Source of the DNA: Calycina herbarum
Lineage: Eukaryota > Ascomycota > Leotiomycetes > Helotiales > Pezizellaceae
Assembly: GCA_001414485.1 (NCBI GenBank)
Contig: LLEY01000125.1
Span: 1-64,000 of the forward strand
Reading direction: 5' to 3'
Length of the DNA stretch: 64,000 nucleotides
The position numbers were made by a program, and so were the translations under genes. The notes under the pieces are model-generated. The model saw nothing but the letters and a program-made list of their open reading frames with translations, was not told the DNA's origin and searched no databases. Position 1 is the first letter of the stretch. Each line of letters opens with the position of its first letter. Below are positions 1 to 10,714 of this stretch, in pieces.

Positions 1-1191
1 CTCAGTCTTACATTTTATAACTTTTATATTTATATAGTAATGAAATCAAAGTTTTAATTTTGAAATTTTTAATCAACAATTCGTAAAGATATTAAAATGT
101 CAAAATCGCGATTTTAGGTGTGTTTTCAGTTGGCCGGTTCGCTTGTTTGGCCGGTTCGCTATACATGCACGTTAATAGTTAAGTTAAGTAAAAGAAGTTG
201 AGAGCTCTTTAGATATATTTACTATAAGCTACTAGCTAAAATAATATAAGAACGCCCAGAATAAATATCTTATTTACCGCAAGCTCGGCAAAAACAACAC
301 CAGTAAAATTTAGAAATGTTAACTAGCTAGACTTTTTCAAAAAGGTTCTTGGGTGCCTAATATAATAACTAGCCTCTTTCTGTAAAAAGAATTCGTGACT
401 TCGGCCACTATCTCGTCAACAGAGATTTTCCAAAGTAATGTTAGAACACGAAGTTTACCGACTTCATTGCAATCCTCGAGACCATCTCGACGCTCTTGCT
501 ATCGTGTGAGGTGGCGGTATCTGAAGAAGCCACAAGTCATCAGGGGTGTCACAAGTCAAGCTTGTAGTTCTGAGACATTGCCTTGACCTCTTACCACCAC
601 CACCCGTAGTTGGGGTAGTTATCTACAGGAACCGGTTCCAAGGTGTCGCTTCTATCAATCTCCCAACAACAAATGCTACACTACTTTTAAACTTCTAAAT
701 AAATCCCATCTCCCTCATGAATTTATTCAGATCTTGGTATATATCTCAACAGAAGTAGTCAACTCACTAGTTGGTGAGTAAAGCGTAGGAGACCCGGGCA
801 TGGCTCTGCGTACATTTAGTTTCCATTGCATTGTGCGAAACAGCGAGTGATAATTGAAAGTGCTGTGAATGTTTAAAAGAACTGGCAATTCTCCTCTTTA
901 ATTATCCCAAATACTCTTGGACAATATTATTCATGCCCCTAGAACTCTTTCGCACGAAACACGTAGAGCAAGGCCCGGATCTTTTACCAGCTTAAGAGAG
1001 TTTTTGAGCCCTCATCCAGGGACGCCTTGTATGTAGAATGACGCATCATACGATTATGGAAAACCCAAGTGAAGATGAGGGCAAGGATTATTTATGACAG
1101 CAGCAACACTAAGAAATCTAGAAGAATGTTGATACAGTATTCAGAATTACCACTAGCCACTAGAATACAAACCCGTCATAACAAGCTTTGC
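1..1191. other. Intergenic, AT-rich left edge
   Basis: No convincing gene is visible. The first 400 bases are AT-rich. A 13-nt direct repeat, TGGCCGGTTCGCT, occurs at 131-143 and 148-160. The short open frames here have no recognisable motif or splice context. The right part is the 3' flank of the acid phosphatase gene. Confidence 0.6.
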
Positions 1192-2928
1192 TCATACCGG
1201 AGTAGCTCCACTACATTTCCCCTTCACAAGGCTGGAATTTACCCCCACCAAGCCATCAAAATAGGCGAGCAGAGTCTCCACGGGAATCATATCCATCAAG
1301 CCCAAACTCGGATTCGAACTTCTGAGGCTTTGTCCTTTCCATAGGACACGAACGAAATAGCCACCACGAGCTGCTGCGGTCGAATCCTTTTTGTAAAGTT
1401 CAAAGACGACTTCGGAGCCCATTCCCGGCCATACCATCACATCCAATTGAAGCATGGAAAGTAGTCGGGATATTGAGCCGTCATGGGCAACGTTGTGCCG
1501 ATAAATTACACTGCTCGTCCCGTTCATGGCGTCTCTGATATGAGCCATGAGCTCACCAGCCCAGACTCCGTAGGAAGTGACGCTGGCTGCTAAGCTGCGA
1601 GAATCGTCACGGTAGATGTGAGAGTATTCATAATTTCCCAATCGGAAAACATCATCTGCGATGACTTGTGTGATACAGGTCGTCGAGTTGACTCCATCAA
1701 CAAGCTTGCATGGTAAGGGTTTATTGTGACATTGTCGAGCTGAGAGGTTGTCATAGTAATGGTCGAAACTGGCGTGGAATCCTGAATCAGTTAGAGAAAC
1801 ACCGGAGATATCGTCCAGAGTGGCATAGAGAGAGGACGCAGCAGTCAAATGTTCGGTCCAGTTCGAGCCAGATTTGATAGCTGAGGATAGACTTGCTCCA
1901 ACTGCGCACGTGTATTGTGGCTCCAAAGAATCTACACCCGCTGGCTTGAGAATAATTAGTCCTTGAAACTTGGAGAAAGCCGGAAATGCTTACTTGAATT
2001 GCCAATGGGTAGTCTGATTCGGTTCCAAACATTCCGTTGATAACCATCCCTACAATTTCAGGTTAGTCTATTTTTCTGAGAGAAAAACACCAAAAATCTT
2101 ATTAAAAAAAAGGGATCTCTTACCCGCTACCTCGCTTGTAATCACATTCTGGGTGACTCTGAACGCAACCTTATCACTGGTATCATCTGGAAGAAACTCC
2201 AACAGATCATGATAAACTCCGTATAAGTCTTTACCATGTTGCCAAGAATCCTCCAGCCCTTCGGCCGTAATCTGCGGGAATTGGCAGCTCCCAAGGAACC
2301 CAGAAGGTACGAATGGATTTTGGGGCGAAAGAAATCCCTCCCAATACGCATGAGCCGATTTCTTCCCATTCTCCGGTTGTCCATAATAAAACAATCCTTC
2401 ATCCCCACAATCCCAACCATATGATTCGACAGGGAAAGAATTCGCGGCGTATACGGTTCGTTTATGGTGACGATGAATCTGCAATGCGTTAGGAGAAGAG
2501 ACAGGTTCAATTGGGTGGGGGAAGCTTACCACTTCCACGTATTGGAGACTGTATTCCGGAGATGCCTTCTTATACTCCGTCGCACGAACATGAGGCATAT
2601 TACACCAATTGTAATCGCCATACTGTTCTGCGGGAGTCACAGAGCTGTTGTAGATAAACCCATAGACCCCACTCCCTTCAATGACCTGGGTCAAATTGTT
2701 GATAGCTGTCGCATTGGGCGCATACCAATTAAGGTCGACGTCTACGGTTTGGCCATTCTGTGCAAGCCCAGTAACAAGAGCCCCGATAAACCCAGTCCTA
2801 GTTTTGGAATTCATACTAGCAGATTCCTGGCTAAGGAGCTGGAAGAGAAAGATGATGCCGGCGATAGGAATGAGCTTGAGGATCCAATGGCCACCCAAGA
2901 ATGGCGACTGGCGTCGAGGGGTGTCCAT
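1192..2928 (-). CDS. Secreted or membrane-anchored histidine acid phosphatase
   Basis: Phosphomonoesterase of the histidine phosphatase (phosphoglycerate-mutase-like) superfamily. I read four exons: 2928-2530, 2478-2124, 2049-1994 and 1920-1192, giving 512 residues. A hydrophobic segment at about residues 15-33 is a signal anchor or signal peptide. The catalytic R-H-x-x-R motif appears as IHRHHKRT at the start of exon 2, and the distal acid/base motif as NVAHDGS in exon 4, followed by VWPGMGSEVVFEL. Several N-x-S/T sites suit a secreted glycoprotein. The introns are 51, 74 and 73 nt. The 51-nt intron is in frame and has no stop. The start is the first ATG before the hydrophobic segment. Family assignment is confident; substrate (phytate or other phosphoesters) cannot be told. 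Confidence 0.88.
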
Positions 2929-3987
2929 CCATACTTATGCTGGCTTGCTTTTGAGCTCGAAAGCTCTTCCAAAGCTCCCACGTGTGTTGCCCACGTTTTC
3001 GGAAGGTCCAACGGGGTTCGATGGTTGTGCTACTCAAGTTTCTCTAGAGTGGGATGCAGCCAAATTAGAAGGGAAGCGCTCTGCCATATAATTTTGCGAG
3101 CAATCAGATATTGCGGAGAGCTGACTATATATCTATCAATTGATATGTTGACAACCGAGATGGCTTCAAGCTGGTGACAATAGCTTACGAGTAGGGCAGG
3201 TGTGGTTGTCGTCTCGAACCACGTGCTGGAAACGAGCCAATCAGAGCAAGCCCGGGAAGGTTTTTAAAGAGCTTCACCCCAAATGTGCATCTTACTTCAA
3301 CGAGAATTAAATTTGATTGGTAACAGGATTTATGAGATCTCTTGTATATTCTACTTTTTCCAATGGCTCAATATTCTATGGTGTCCCTCTTTGGCCGTTG
3401 TTCTGGGACCATTGGGGTGTTGTGAATTCCTTCCCGCACATTTTCAAGGACAATAAATGGCAGGTTTAATACTCTGAATAGGGTCAGTCGTCCCTTCCCT
3501 TCTCAACTTTGGTTGGAAACTTAACCAGGGCCAAACCAGTCTCAAGGCGAGGAAGGACCAAGACCACGACCATGGCCTACCTAGACTCATTGCCCCAATC
3601 AATTCAAATCCTCAAAACCCCCGCGCTCCCCCCTCTCTCCAACAACTAGACTTTTCCCTGTCATCAACGCAACCCACCTTATTTAAATAACCCTAAGACC
3701 CCTCTATCGATACAGAGAAATATCCCACCATCTTTGAAATCCTTTCACAAGGTCGCTGTAGAGCTTTGGTTTGTTTTGTGAGGCGCTTTGGGTTTTATGA
3801 GGTTGAAGACTCTGTCTTCAACTGACTTTTCTTTCTTTTCCGGTTGCTGGATTTTTATGGCTTTAAGTGGTGGGGGCAGGTGAGAAAGAAGCTCCAGTAA
3901 GAGGTTCACAACCATGGGTTCTTTTACTAACAAGAGAAGTAGTTGGGTCCTTCATTTCCTGTCCATCTTTTGCTCTCTTGATGCGGG
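2929..3987. other. Intergenic upstream of the acid phosphatase
   Basis: Promoter-side region of the minus-strand phosphatase. Small frames at 2464-3177 on the plus strand mirror the phosphatase exon or lack introns and motifs. I see no gene here. Confidence 0.5.
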
Positions 3988-4252
3988 CTCGCGGTGGACA
4001 AGAAAGTGGCAGTAAATACCCGCTCGGTCGCAACATCAAAATCTTCCCTCGTCTTTCGTACTTGGTACGAACAACAAAATACATATGGATAGAACAATAT
4101 CGACACTCACGATATATTGCCTTTTCTCTATCGGGTCGTATTTTTGGTATGTTTTTCCGATTTTTATTGCCGGGGTGGTAGGTGCTGCAACATAGGGTGT
4201 AATTAGTGATAAGGTCACTATTTACTACCACTTAACTTGTCTCTATCCGAGC
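3988..4252. repeat. TIR element copy 1 (CTCGCG...GGCAGTAAATA family)
   Basis: The left end reads CTCGCGGTGGACAAGAAAG followed by TGGCAGTAAATA. The right end, complemented, reads GCTCGGATAGAGACAAG then TGGTAGTAAATA. The ends form imperfect terminal inverted repeats of about 30 nt. The 265-nt interior carries only mutually overlapping short frames with no coding signal. It matches the ends of copies at 19650, 31778, 47687, 59658 and 62630. Confidence 0.65.
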
Positions 4253-4923
4253 GGAAAAAACTTCCTTCTTTGCACGTCTCCAAAATCACATCCAAAATTA
4301 GTTTTCAGCAATATTGCGGAATTACACAACAGCTACGCATTGAAAATATCACAGAGTTTCTACAATTATTAATAACTTACTTCAAAGTTAGCCAGTATTT
4401 TTTAGATATTTTTCTCACATCTGTGGAGTTGTTCAAGTTCCATTTTAGTACGGGGTGTACGGATTACAAAAAGAGAAGTTTTTTCCGTCCCGGAAGAGAC
4501 TTGTTCACCGCGAGGGAGTTTTCTCACTGTCTAGGTACGACACTTCTCTATTTATTCAATCCTAGTAATTTTCGACGTGGGCGGGAGACATTTCTCCTGT
4601 TTGCAAAGGAAAATCACATTCTAGCCAAATATTCTTAGTTCGCAAATTTCGAATACTGGGTTGTAAGTCGGGTTATTCAATTAAATGAATATTATTCAGA
4701 TATAGACTTTATAAGATACATCTTTATATTCAAAAAAAACATGATTGAAACCACTAAAATTCACAGAGGTAACAACTTAGTTCTCTAAAGCAGTAACATA
4801 ATTGGTCAATTCTATAATTAGTACATAAAATATACCAGAGCTAGTAGTTTTTGATTCTGCATTGTGACGAAATAGTAAGCTAGCTATCTAGGCCTGTAAG
4901 TTTTTCCTATGGATGCCGTACAC
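4253..4923. other. Intergenic, AT-rich
   Basis: AT-rich sequence between the TIR element and the 3' end of the first F-box gene. No motif-bearing frame was found. Confidence 0.5.
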
Positions 4924-6851
4924 TTAGACTGGATAGAATGGCATTTTCTCATAATTGTAAATAACACCATTGTACCAGCCTGTTTCCGAGCAAGAACAAG
5001 TTATATGACTTGCCCTTTTACGAGGTAGAGTATTTCTAACAGGTAGAGAGGGCCTGTCAAAATATTCCAGCATTTTTTGTCCAATGTGCTCAAAATCGAC
5101 ATCCCGGATAATCTGAAAGCTCTTCAGAGGCACGCCAATTTTGTGAATGCCTACCCCCACCGCTAACAACAAGTTATCACTCTTTCTATCGCCTCTTTCG
5201 TCTGTTTCTATCCCCTCCTCAATATTGCACCACAACTCTAGCTTCAGATGCTCCAATATCGCAAATTTACAAAGTATAGAGTTCACGTATTCTTCTGCCT
5301 GACATTCTGTTAGTTGGAGAAGTGAAGAACGGATTTGGTCTAGCTTACATCAAAACTCTCAATTCTAATCTCCAGTACTCGAATATTCGGGCAACTCTGT
5401 TGTATTTTCTTCAATTCGACGGACTTGATGCATGAGTAGGAATTTATATGTCTGAGATCCAAATCTCTCAAGGAAGTGCCGATTTTCAGAACCGCGGGAA
5501 TTATCGTTTTAGGATTAAATGTGTCGAGGCTTAGGTATGTGAGACTACCCAGACGTGATACAAAGCTTGTCAAGATTTCGGGATGATTCAGTAATTGGAA
5601 CTTTTCATAATTATCTTCGTTGGCGAACTTTAGTCCAGTTATGTTGGGAAAGTCCTTCGCTGCGACCAGGTTGAGAAAGGATCCCAGTCGATATGATGTA
5701 GTTATCAATTCCAACCTTTCCAGTCGTGAAAAGTCCCAGATTTTCCAGTTCTCAGGTGTAGTGCTGTCGAATTGGTAATGCGAAAGTTTGAGTTTCTTAA
5801 GAGGAGGGAGCTTCTCCGTCAAAGATCCGGTGGAGTCGCGATGAAAATGAGATGGGAAGTCTAGGACCAATACCTCCAGTTGTTGTGAGGCAATAATGAA
5901 CTCCTTCACTCTTGACATCGTCCATAAATTATGATTTTTAAGAGGTGGATGGCGGGAAAGTTTCAAGGAACTGATACTAGGCGCAACAAAAAAACATTGC
6001 TGTTTTGGTGCCACGTAAAAGAAACGCCTATTTATGTATTGAATTAGGAAAGTACTTTGATGTAGGAAAGCAACAAACGGATGCCCACTTACCACCCATC
6101 TCTCAAATGGCTGCCCGTTTCTTCTTCTCCCAGATCAAGCTTCACCTTTCCACGCCAATTGAAAAGAGCGTCGCGCAGTTGTTTCGGGATATGCATAATC
6201 GGGACGTTCTCTGGGTTGTCGACTTGTCCGAAATAACCTGCTTCGCCGATTTGAATTGGTTTGGGAAAATCGAATCTATCACGAATGTCAGACACTCTTT
6301 CAATACGACACGCAAACTCTTTCTTACTTGATTTTATTGAGCTTCCTGCATTCTCGCAGAAGCTTTACAAGTTGCTTCCAATTCTTGACGTTTCCCCCAT
6401 CAATAGTAGCGATCTGCATATTCTCTCTGAGATATCCCTGAATTGCTGATATTGCTGGGTCCGAAGGGGCTTTCGAGAGGATTCCGCATCGTGCCACGAG
6501 TGGATTCAAGTCGACATCGCGAAATTGGATTAAAATAGTTGCGGCATTCCAGTCTCTGCAGACAAATCTCAGGCGACCGAAGGAGGGTTCGGCGTTGTCT
6601 GTGCTGTTTCCATCATGGGCTTTTCCTTTCTGCTTTAATATCTTCTCAAATGGGGTGCGTTGATCCGCGACCTTTATACTAAACATCAGCATTATTTTTA
6701 CTTATTCTTGACGTGAATGTTGGATGCGTACCTCTTCAAAGATGAGCAAGAGAATATCTGTACACAAGGGATTCGGAACAGTCGGTTTTGGAAGTGCAGG
6801 TCTGTTCTTAAGCTCTTTGAGCTTTGCCTTCTTGTGTTGTCGGCTCAACAT
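4924..6851 (-). CDS. F-box/LRR-like protein
   Basis: Likely substrate-recruiting subunit of an SCF-type ubiquitin ligase. Exons as read: 6851-6732, 6671-6328, 6296-6093, 6027-5349 and 5298-4924, about 573 residues. The N-terminus has a basic stretch followed by TDILLLIFEEVADQ, a short F-box-like helix pair, and then FVCRDWNAA, the W-containing part of the F-box. The rest is rich in leucine-spaced repeats (for example LKKLKLSHY, LERLELIT, LTYLSLDTF, LRDLDLRHI), typical of fungal LRR tails. All joins keep frame. The odd one is the join between exons 2 and 3, which needs a GT-AG interval of only 31 nt (6297-6327); without it the frame ends at TAA. The gene may therefore carry a small lesion or a very short intron. 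Confidence 0.65.
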
Positions 6852-8445
6852 TGCGGTGGCAGAGGAGGTTGATGTAACAATTTCAAAAACTATCTCGTGT
6901 TGACTGGTTTATTTGGGGCAGAAAGAATCGTGCGCACAGGTCACATAGGTGCAAAATCTGCTTCAAACCTGAAGTCGGCTAATTCACTATTGACATGAAG
7001 TGGATATGTGAAGTACGTGAAAATATCAAAAGAATGGGACAACCTGGCCTACAGCCAAAGATAATGATAAAGATAAAGAGTAATAGAGAGTATTTAATAT
7101 ATATTATAATATTCTAGATAAAGAGGAGTGGTAGTAGAGAGGTAGGAGTGGATTTTTAAGAAAGGTATAGCCTTTTTAAAACTTTTCTTAGCTTTTCTCA
7201 GCTTTTTTGAACTAGGAAAGCTTAATTCGCAACTCACTGTACTTGTCCTGTCGAACCTGAAAATTAATAAAAAAAATTAGGTTCGAAGAACACGAAAATT
7301 ACATCGCAGAATTCACAAAGTATTCACAACAATCAAATCATACCATAACATGCAGAACTCTCAAGTACAATCCAACACCAGTCCAAAAGCCATCCAGTTG
7401 TAGGAGTCATCTCGCACTGGTAAGTACGCAAACTCAAAGATTCAAGAAATCTTTTCATCAGTAACTTCTCAGAGATATTCTCTACTCTCCCGGGATTTCA
7501 GAACCGTGAAACTCCAAAAAGCATCCACCGGAGTTGCCCAACTCAAGGTTCTTCCCATCCCTACTACAGCTCAAGATCTCAGTATCAAACCTCTCTATCC
7601 CAAGATCTGCAAGGTCAACAAGAATATCGCCTGACGAGTACCAAAAACACCAAATAAGTAACTCACAACTAAACACCCACAGTGTTCACAACATGTGGGC
7701 AGCTTGCGGAAACGTGACCTGGTCAGACTCTATTGGGAGGTCACAGAGAATTGCTTGAAACTTCGCATCCTTGAATAAAGCTACCTCGGGCCCCTTAGAT
7801 ATGTCCCTACATCATCCTTTGTCTCTACTCCTTCTATATTAACACATTTTACAATACGCTGAGAATAATGAGATAAAAAAGCGAAACTTACTCCAAGGTC
7901 GAGGAAAATGGAAATTCACCCTCCCAAACAGTTCAAAGTCATGTCCAAGAGTCCGAGTCATCCTTCATCCTATAGTTACTAAATTAACACAAGTATCCAA
8001 CAAGGCCAATGTAAATAAAACGAAACTTGGAACTTACAAAAGCCCACGATAAAATGGAAATCGATCCCTCTAAACTGTCTCAAGTTACTATGTTTGAACA
8101 AACTATTTATCTAGAAGTTTTAGGATAATGATATCTAATGGATGATGTTAAGTTGTATTGTGAATGATAGCACAAAGTCTCGAGAAGCACAGAAGGGAAA
8201 TACATAGGTATTCCAGACGATCCTTGATTTCAACATGAGTATATGCACCTGTGATTGGTCCATTTGTCAGACTGAGGGGGCATTTCGAACTTGTATCTGA
8301 AAGGCGATTTTGAAATATCTTCGGAGCTTGTCAGTATGGCTACTTCGAGGCTATGGGTTGCTTCATAATGATACCAATCATATGGACCACCCCAGTACGT
8401 GTCTACTCTCATGAACAAGGCTGAAGTAGAAACATATTTGGGATA
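6852..8445. other. Intergenic with a truncated TA-type inverted-repeat element
   Basis: No gene recognised. It includes a purine/AT-rich tract (7060-7200) ending in an end sequence shared with the 17.2-kb element. The 62-residue minus frame at 8230-8418 lies downstream of the second F-box gene but resembles nothing I know and has no clear start context. Confidence 0.5.
7051..7241. repeat. Degenerate TA-flanked inverted-repeat element, one clear end
   Basis: The right end, AAGCTTAATTCGCAACTC followed by ACTGTA (7219-7241), is nearly identical to the ends of the 520-bp element at 17198-17721. The left end is eroded: only TACAG at about 7050 fits. The interior is AT-rich and non-coding. I read it as an old or deleted copy of the same MITE family. 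Confidence 0.5.
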
Positions 8446-9987
8446 TCACGATTCGTGAGCGTAGATCCAGCGATCCCCCAGATGTAGAGCCGGCCTCCGA
8501 TAAACAATTTCCAAACCACGAAGTCCAATAATTTCCCTCAGTTCGTCAATAGCACACGCCTCATACTCTTTCGTCATCATTTTCTTCAAAGGATGTGCAT
8601 ACTTCTTGCGATCCCTTAGAGGCGAGAACTGTATGTGTATTTTCCGTAGTGAGGATTTGCCAGCAACCATATACCCTGCGAACAGCTTCAACCAATGGGC
8701 TTCCCGTGGACTGAAATCGTATCGCCAGGAATCATGAGGTCGTCCCCGTTTCCATTTTCGATTTTTATCCGCGGAGTTGAATTTTAAAATTGGTGCCAGT
8801 CCCCAGTCTCCTGGCCAGTCTTCAGATTTTGCGAAATGCCATGTTAGTGTGAGGAGCTTGGGGGCAGTGAGGAAAATGGAAGCGGCTTTCTCTGGTGTAG
8901 TGTCTATACTCCGGGAGATGATCTTGATCGATTCTAGGTTTTTGAATAACGAGAAATCCACACCGTGTAGACATGTCTCGCCGGGGAGTATGCCGATTTC
9001 GAGAGTCTTCAGTACTGAACAGTGAGGTGTCAGGTAATTCAAGACGTTTTTCAGGGTCCAATCTGATTGTGTCTGCTCTCCGAGATATCCTAGGAAGACA
9101 ACGTCCTCGATTCTGGTCGTCCATTTGATAAGATTGGAAAGTCCATCAGGTCCTTCACCAAAGTCGTGAAGATTGAGGCTTGTGAAGCTCGCCACACTTT
9201 CTGAATCCTAGAGTTGAAATTAGTACTTAATCAAGAGGATTGAAGCTGCCTTGCCAAGTAGAAAAGGCATTCATACCTCAGAGGGCCATATTGAAGGATC
9301 CCGTGGTTGTGTCATAATGCCTGACAGGGTGAGTTTCTTGAGAAACGGAAAGTCCATGGCTCTGAAAATGGGGGCCAATAGGAGTCCGACTGATCCTCGT
9401 TTGAGATGAAGTTCTTCAAGCTGTCTCATGCTCTGCACAGCGAGCTTAACAACTCCGTAGGTTTGAACACTCTGGGTGATGCCACCAGAAATATGTAAAT
9501 ACTTCACATTGTTGAGAAGCGGGACTGCCTCCCCAATCAATCTTTCCACTGGATTGGCCACACAGACTTCATCGGAGAATTCGATGTATAGCTTTCTGCA
9601 GAAAGCCCTTAACGTCGAGTTTTGCCGGAGGGTTTCATGGAGGAGAATCTCGGACGTGTAAGTTACGGATTCTGGATGACTTGAGATACTCAAGGTGCGG
9701 TAAAGCATGGGTGTTGCAAGACGATTGAAATGTTTACAAACAAGGCACAATGCCCAAGGCGTGTGTGCCGATATTTTCTTGTTGGATAGTTTCCCAGTGC
9801 GCTGGAAGACGGCCAGTTCATCCAAAGCAGGGACGATCAGGGTAAATATCTCATGGAGAACCTCATACGGGAGTTTGAAGATCGGCTGGTCTTGTATGTG
9901 GGAGTTTAAGGGCGGTACACAAGGCGGCGGGGGACCATCCTCAACAGGGTTTGGAGTGCCGATAAGAGAGGGTTCGTAGTCTGCCAT
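8446..9987 (-). CDS. F-box protein with LRR-like tail
   Basis: Two exons, 9987-9277 and 9207-8446, joined by a 69-nt intron, encode about 490 residues. The start is the ATG giving MADYEPSL; an upstream GTG extends the frame but is not needed. After a proline-rich leader, FKLPYEVLHEIFTLIVPAL is a clear F-box helix and PWALCLVCKHFNRLATPMLYR completes the F-box-like module. The C-terminal part shows repeated leucine-rich strands (VKYLHISGG, LEELHLKRG, LKKLTLSGI, LESIKIISR). The role is inferred as an SCF adaptor of unknown target. It is in the same orientation as the other F-box gene 1.6 kb away, but the two are not close copies. Confidence 0.78.
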
Positions 9988-10714
9988 ATTGTGGTGATGT
10001 CCCTTCAGAGACGGAAGCACTTGGAAGTTAGAAAATAGGAACCAGAGTCAGAGGACGACAAACCTTTTATCGTGTTACCACCTTCCAGCTGAGCGGCAAA
10101 AGGAGTTCCTCCGGTGCTGCTCCGTACCAATCCGGTGTGATATCGTGCCACGTGACCGGCCGATAGTCGCAGGGACTGTCCCATATACGCGCTATTAGCC
10201 AAAATGATACCGTTCGGTAGTTATTTTGGGCGAACTTTTACGTTATAACGTCCCTGGCGTAATAGTTTACCTTGTGTATTACGCGGACTAATAGCCGGTA
10301 ATATAACACCGGACTTGCATGAATGTCACACGTTACCGTGAATCGGATTTATTTGGAAGGAATCATAATGTAATGGCGGGCATTTTGTTGGAAGCAAAGC
10401 AGATGGCCGCGTTCCAGTCAGGGTGGAGATTGCCTACGCTCCTTGCAAAAATGAAGCTATTTCGGTGCCCTAATTTGAAGGAGTTGAGGTGAAGTTGAGA
10501 TGGAGTCGTTCTCTTTCAGGTCTTCGGGTAGTTGTCGGACCTATGGTACGTGTTAGCGCCTTGGCATACATCCAGCGCGTCTCCTTTCCTCCTGCCCAAA
10601 CAAAATGTACAACACCACCTTGAATACAACAAACAGTCTCACCACCCACGACGACAATGTGCACCCCAAACTCGATATTCCCCATGAACCTCGCACCTCG
10701 ATGATTTCTTCAAA
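9988..10714. promoter_or_regulatory. Divergent intergenic region between F-box gene and dynactin gene
   Basis: Head-to-head spacer of about 0.7 kb that must hold both promoters. A perfect 12-nt palindrome, ACGTTATAACGT, lies at 10240-10251, and the area has several CGG/CCGG motifs. No gene is seen; the minus-strand frames here are antisense to the dynactin start. Confidence 0.4.

Noticed and set aside
1300..1330. GGATTCGAAC sequence resembling a tRNA T-arm
   Set aside because: Lies inside the acid phosphatase coding exon with no matching acceptor or D-arm.
3863..4231. Overlapping frames of 104-122 residues on both strands
   Set aside because: They lie inside the TIR element, mirror each other, and have no motif or splice context.
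8230..8418. 62-residue minus frame downstream of an F-box gene
   Set aside because: Different frame from the F-box C-terminus, no recognisable motif, and the F-box gene already ends cleanly.
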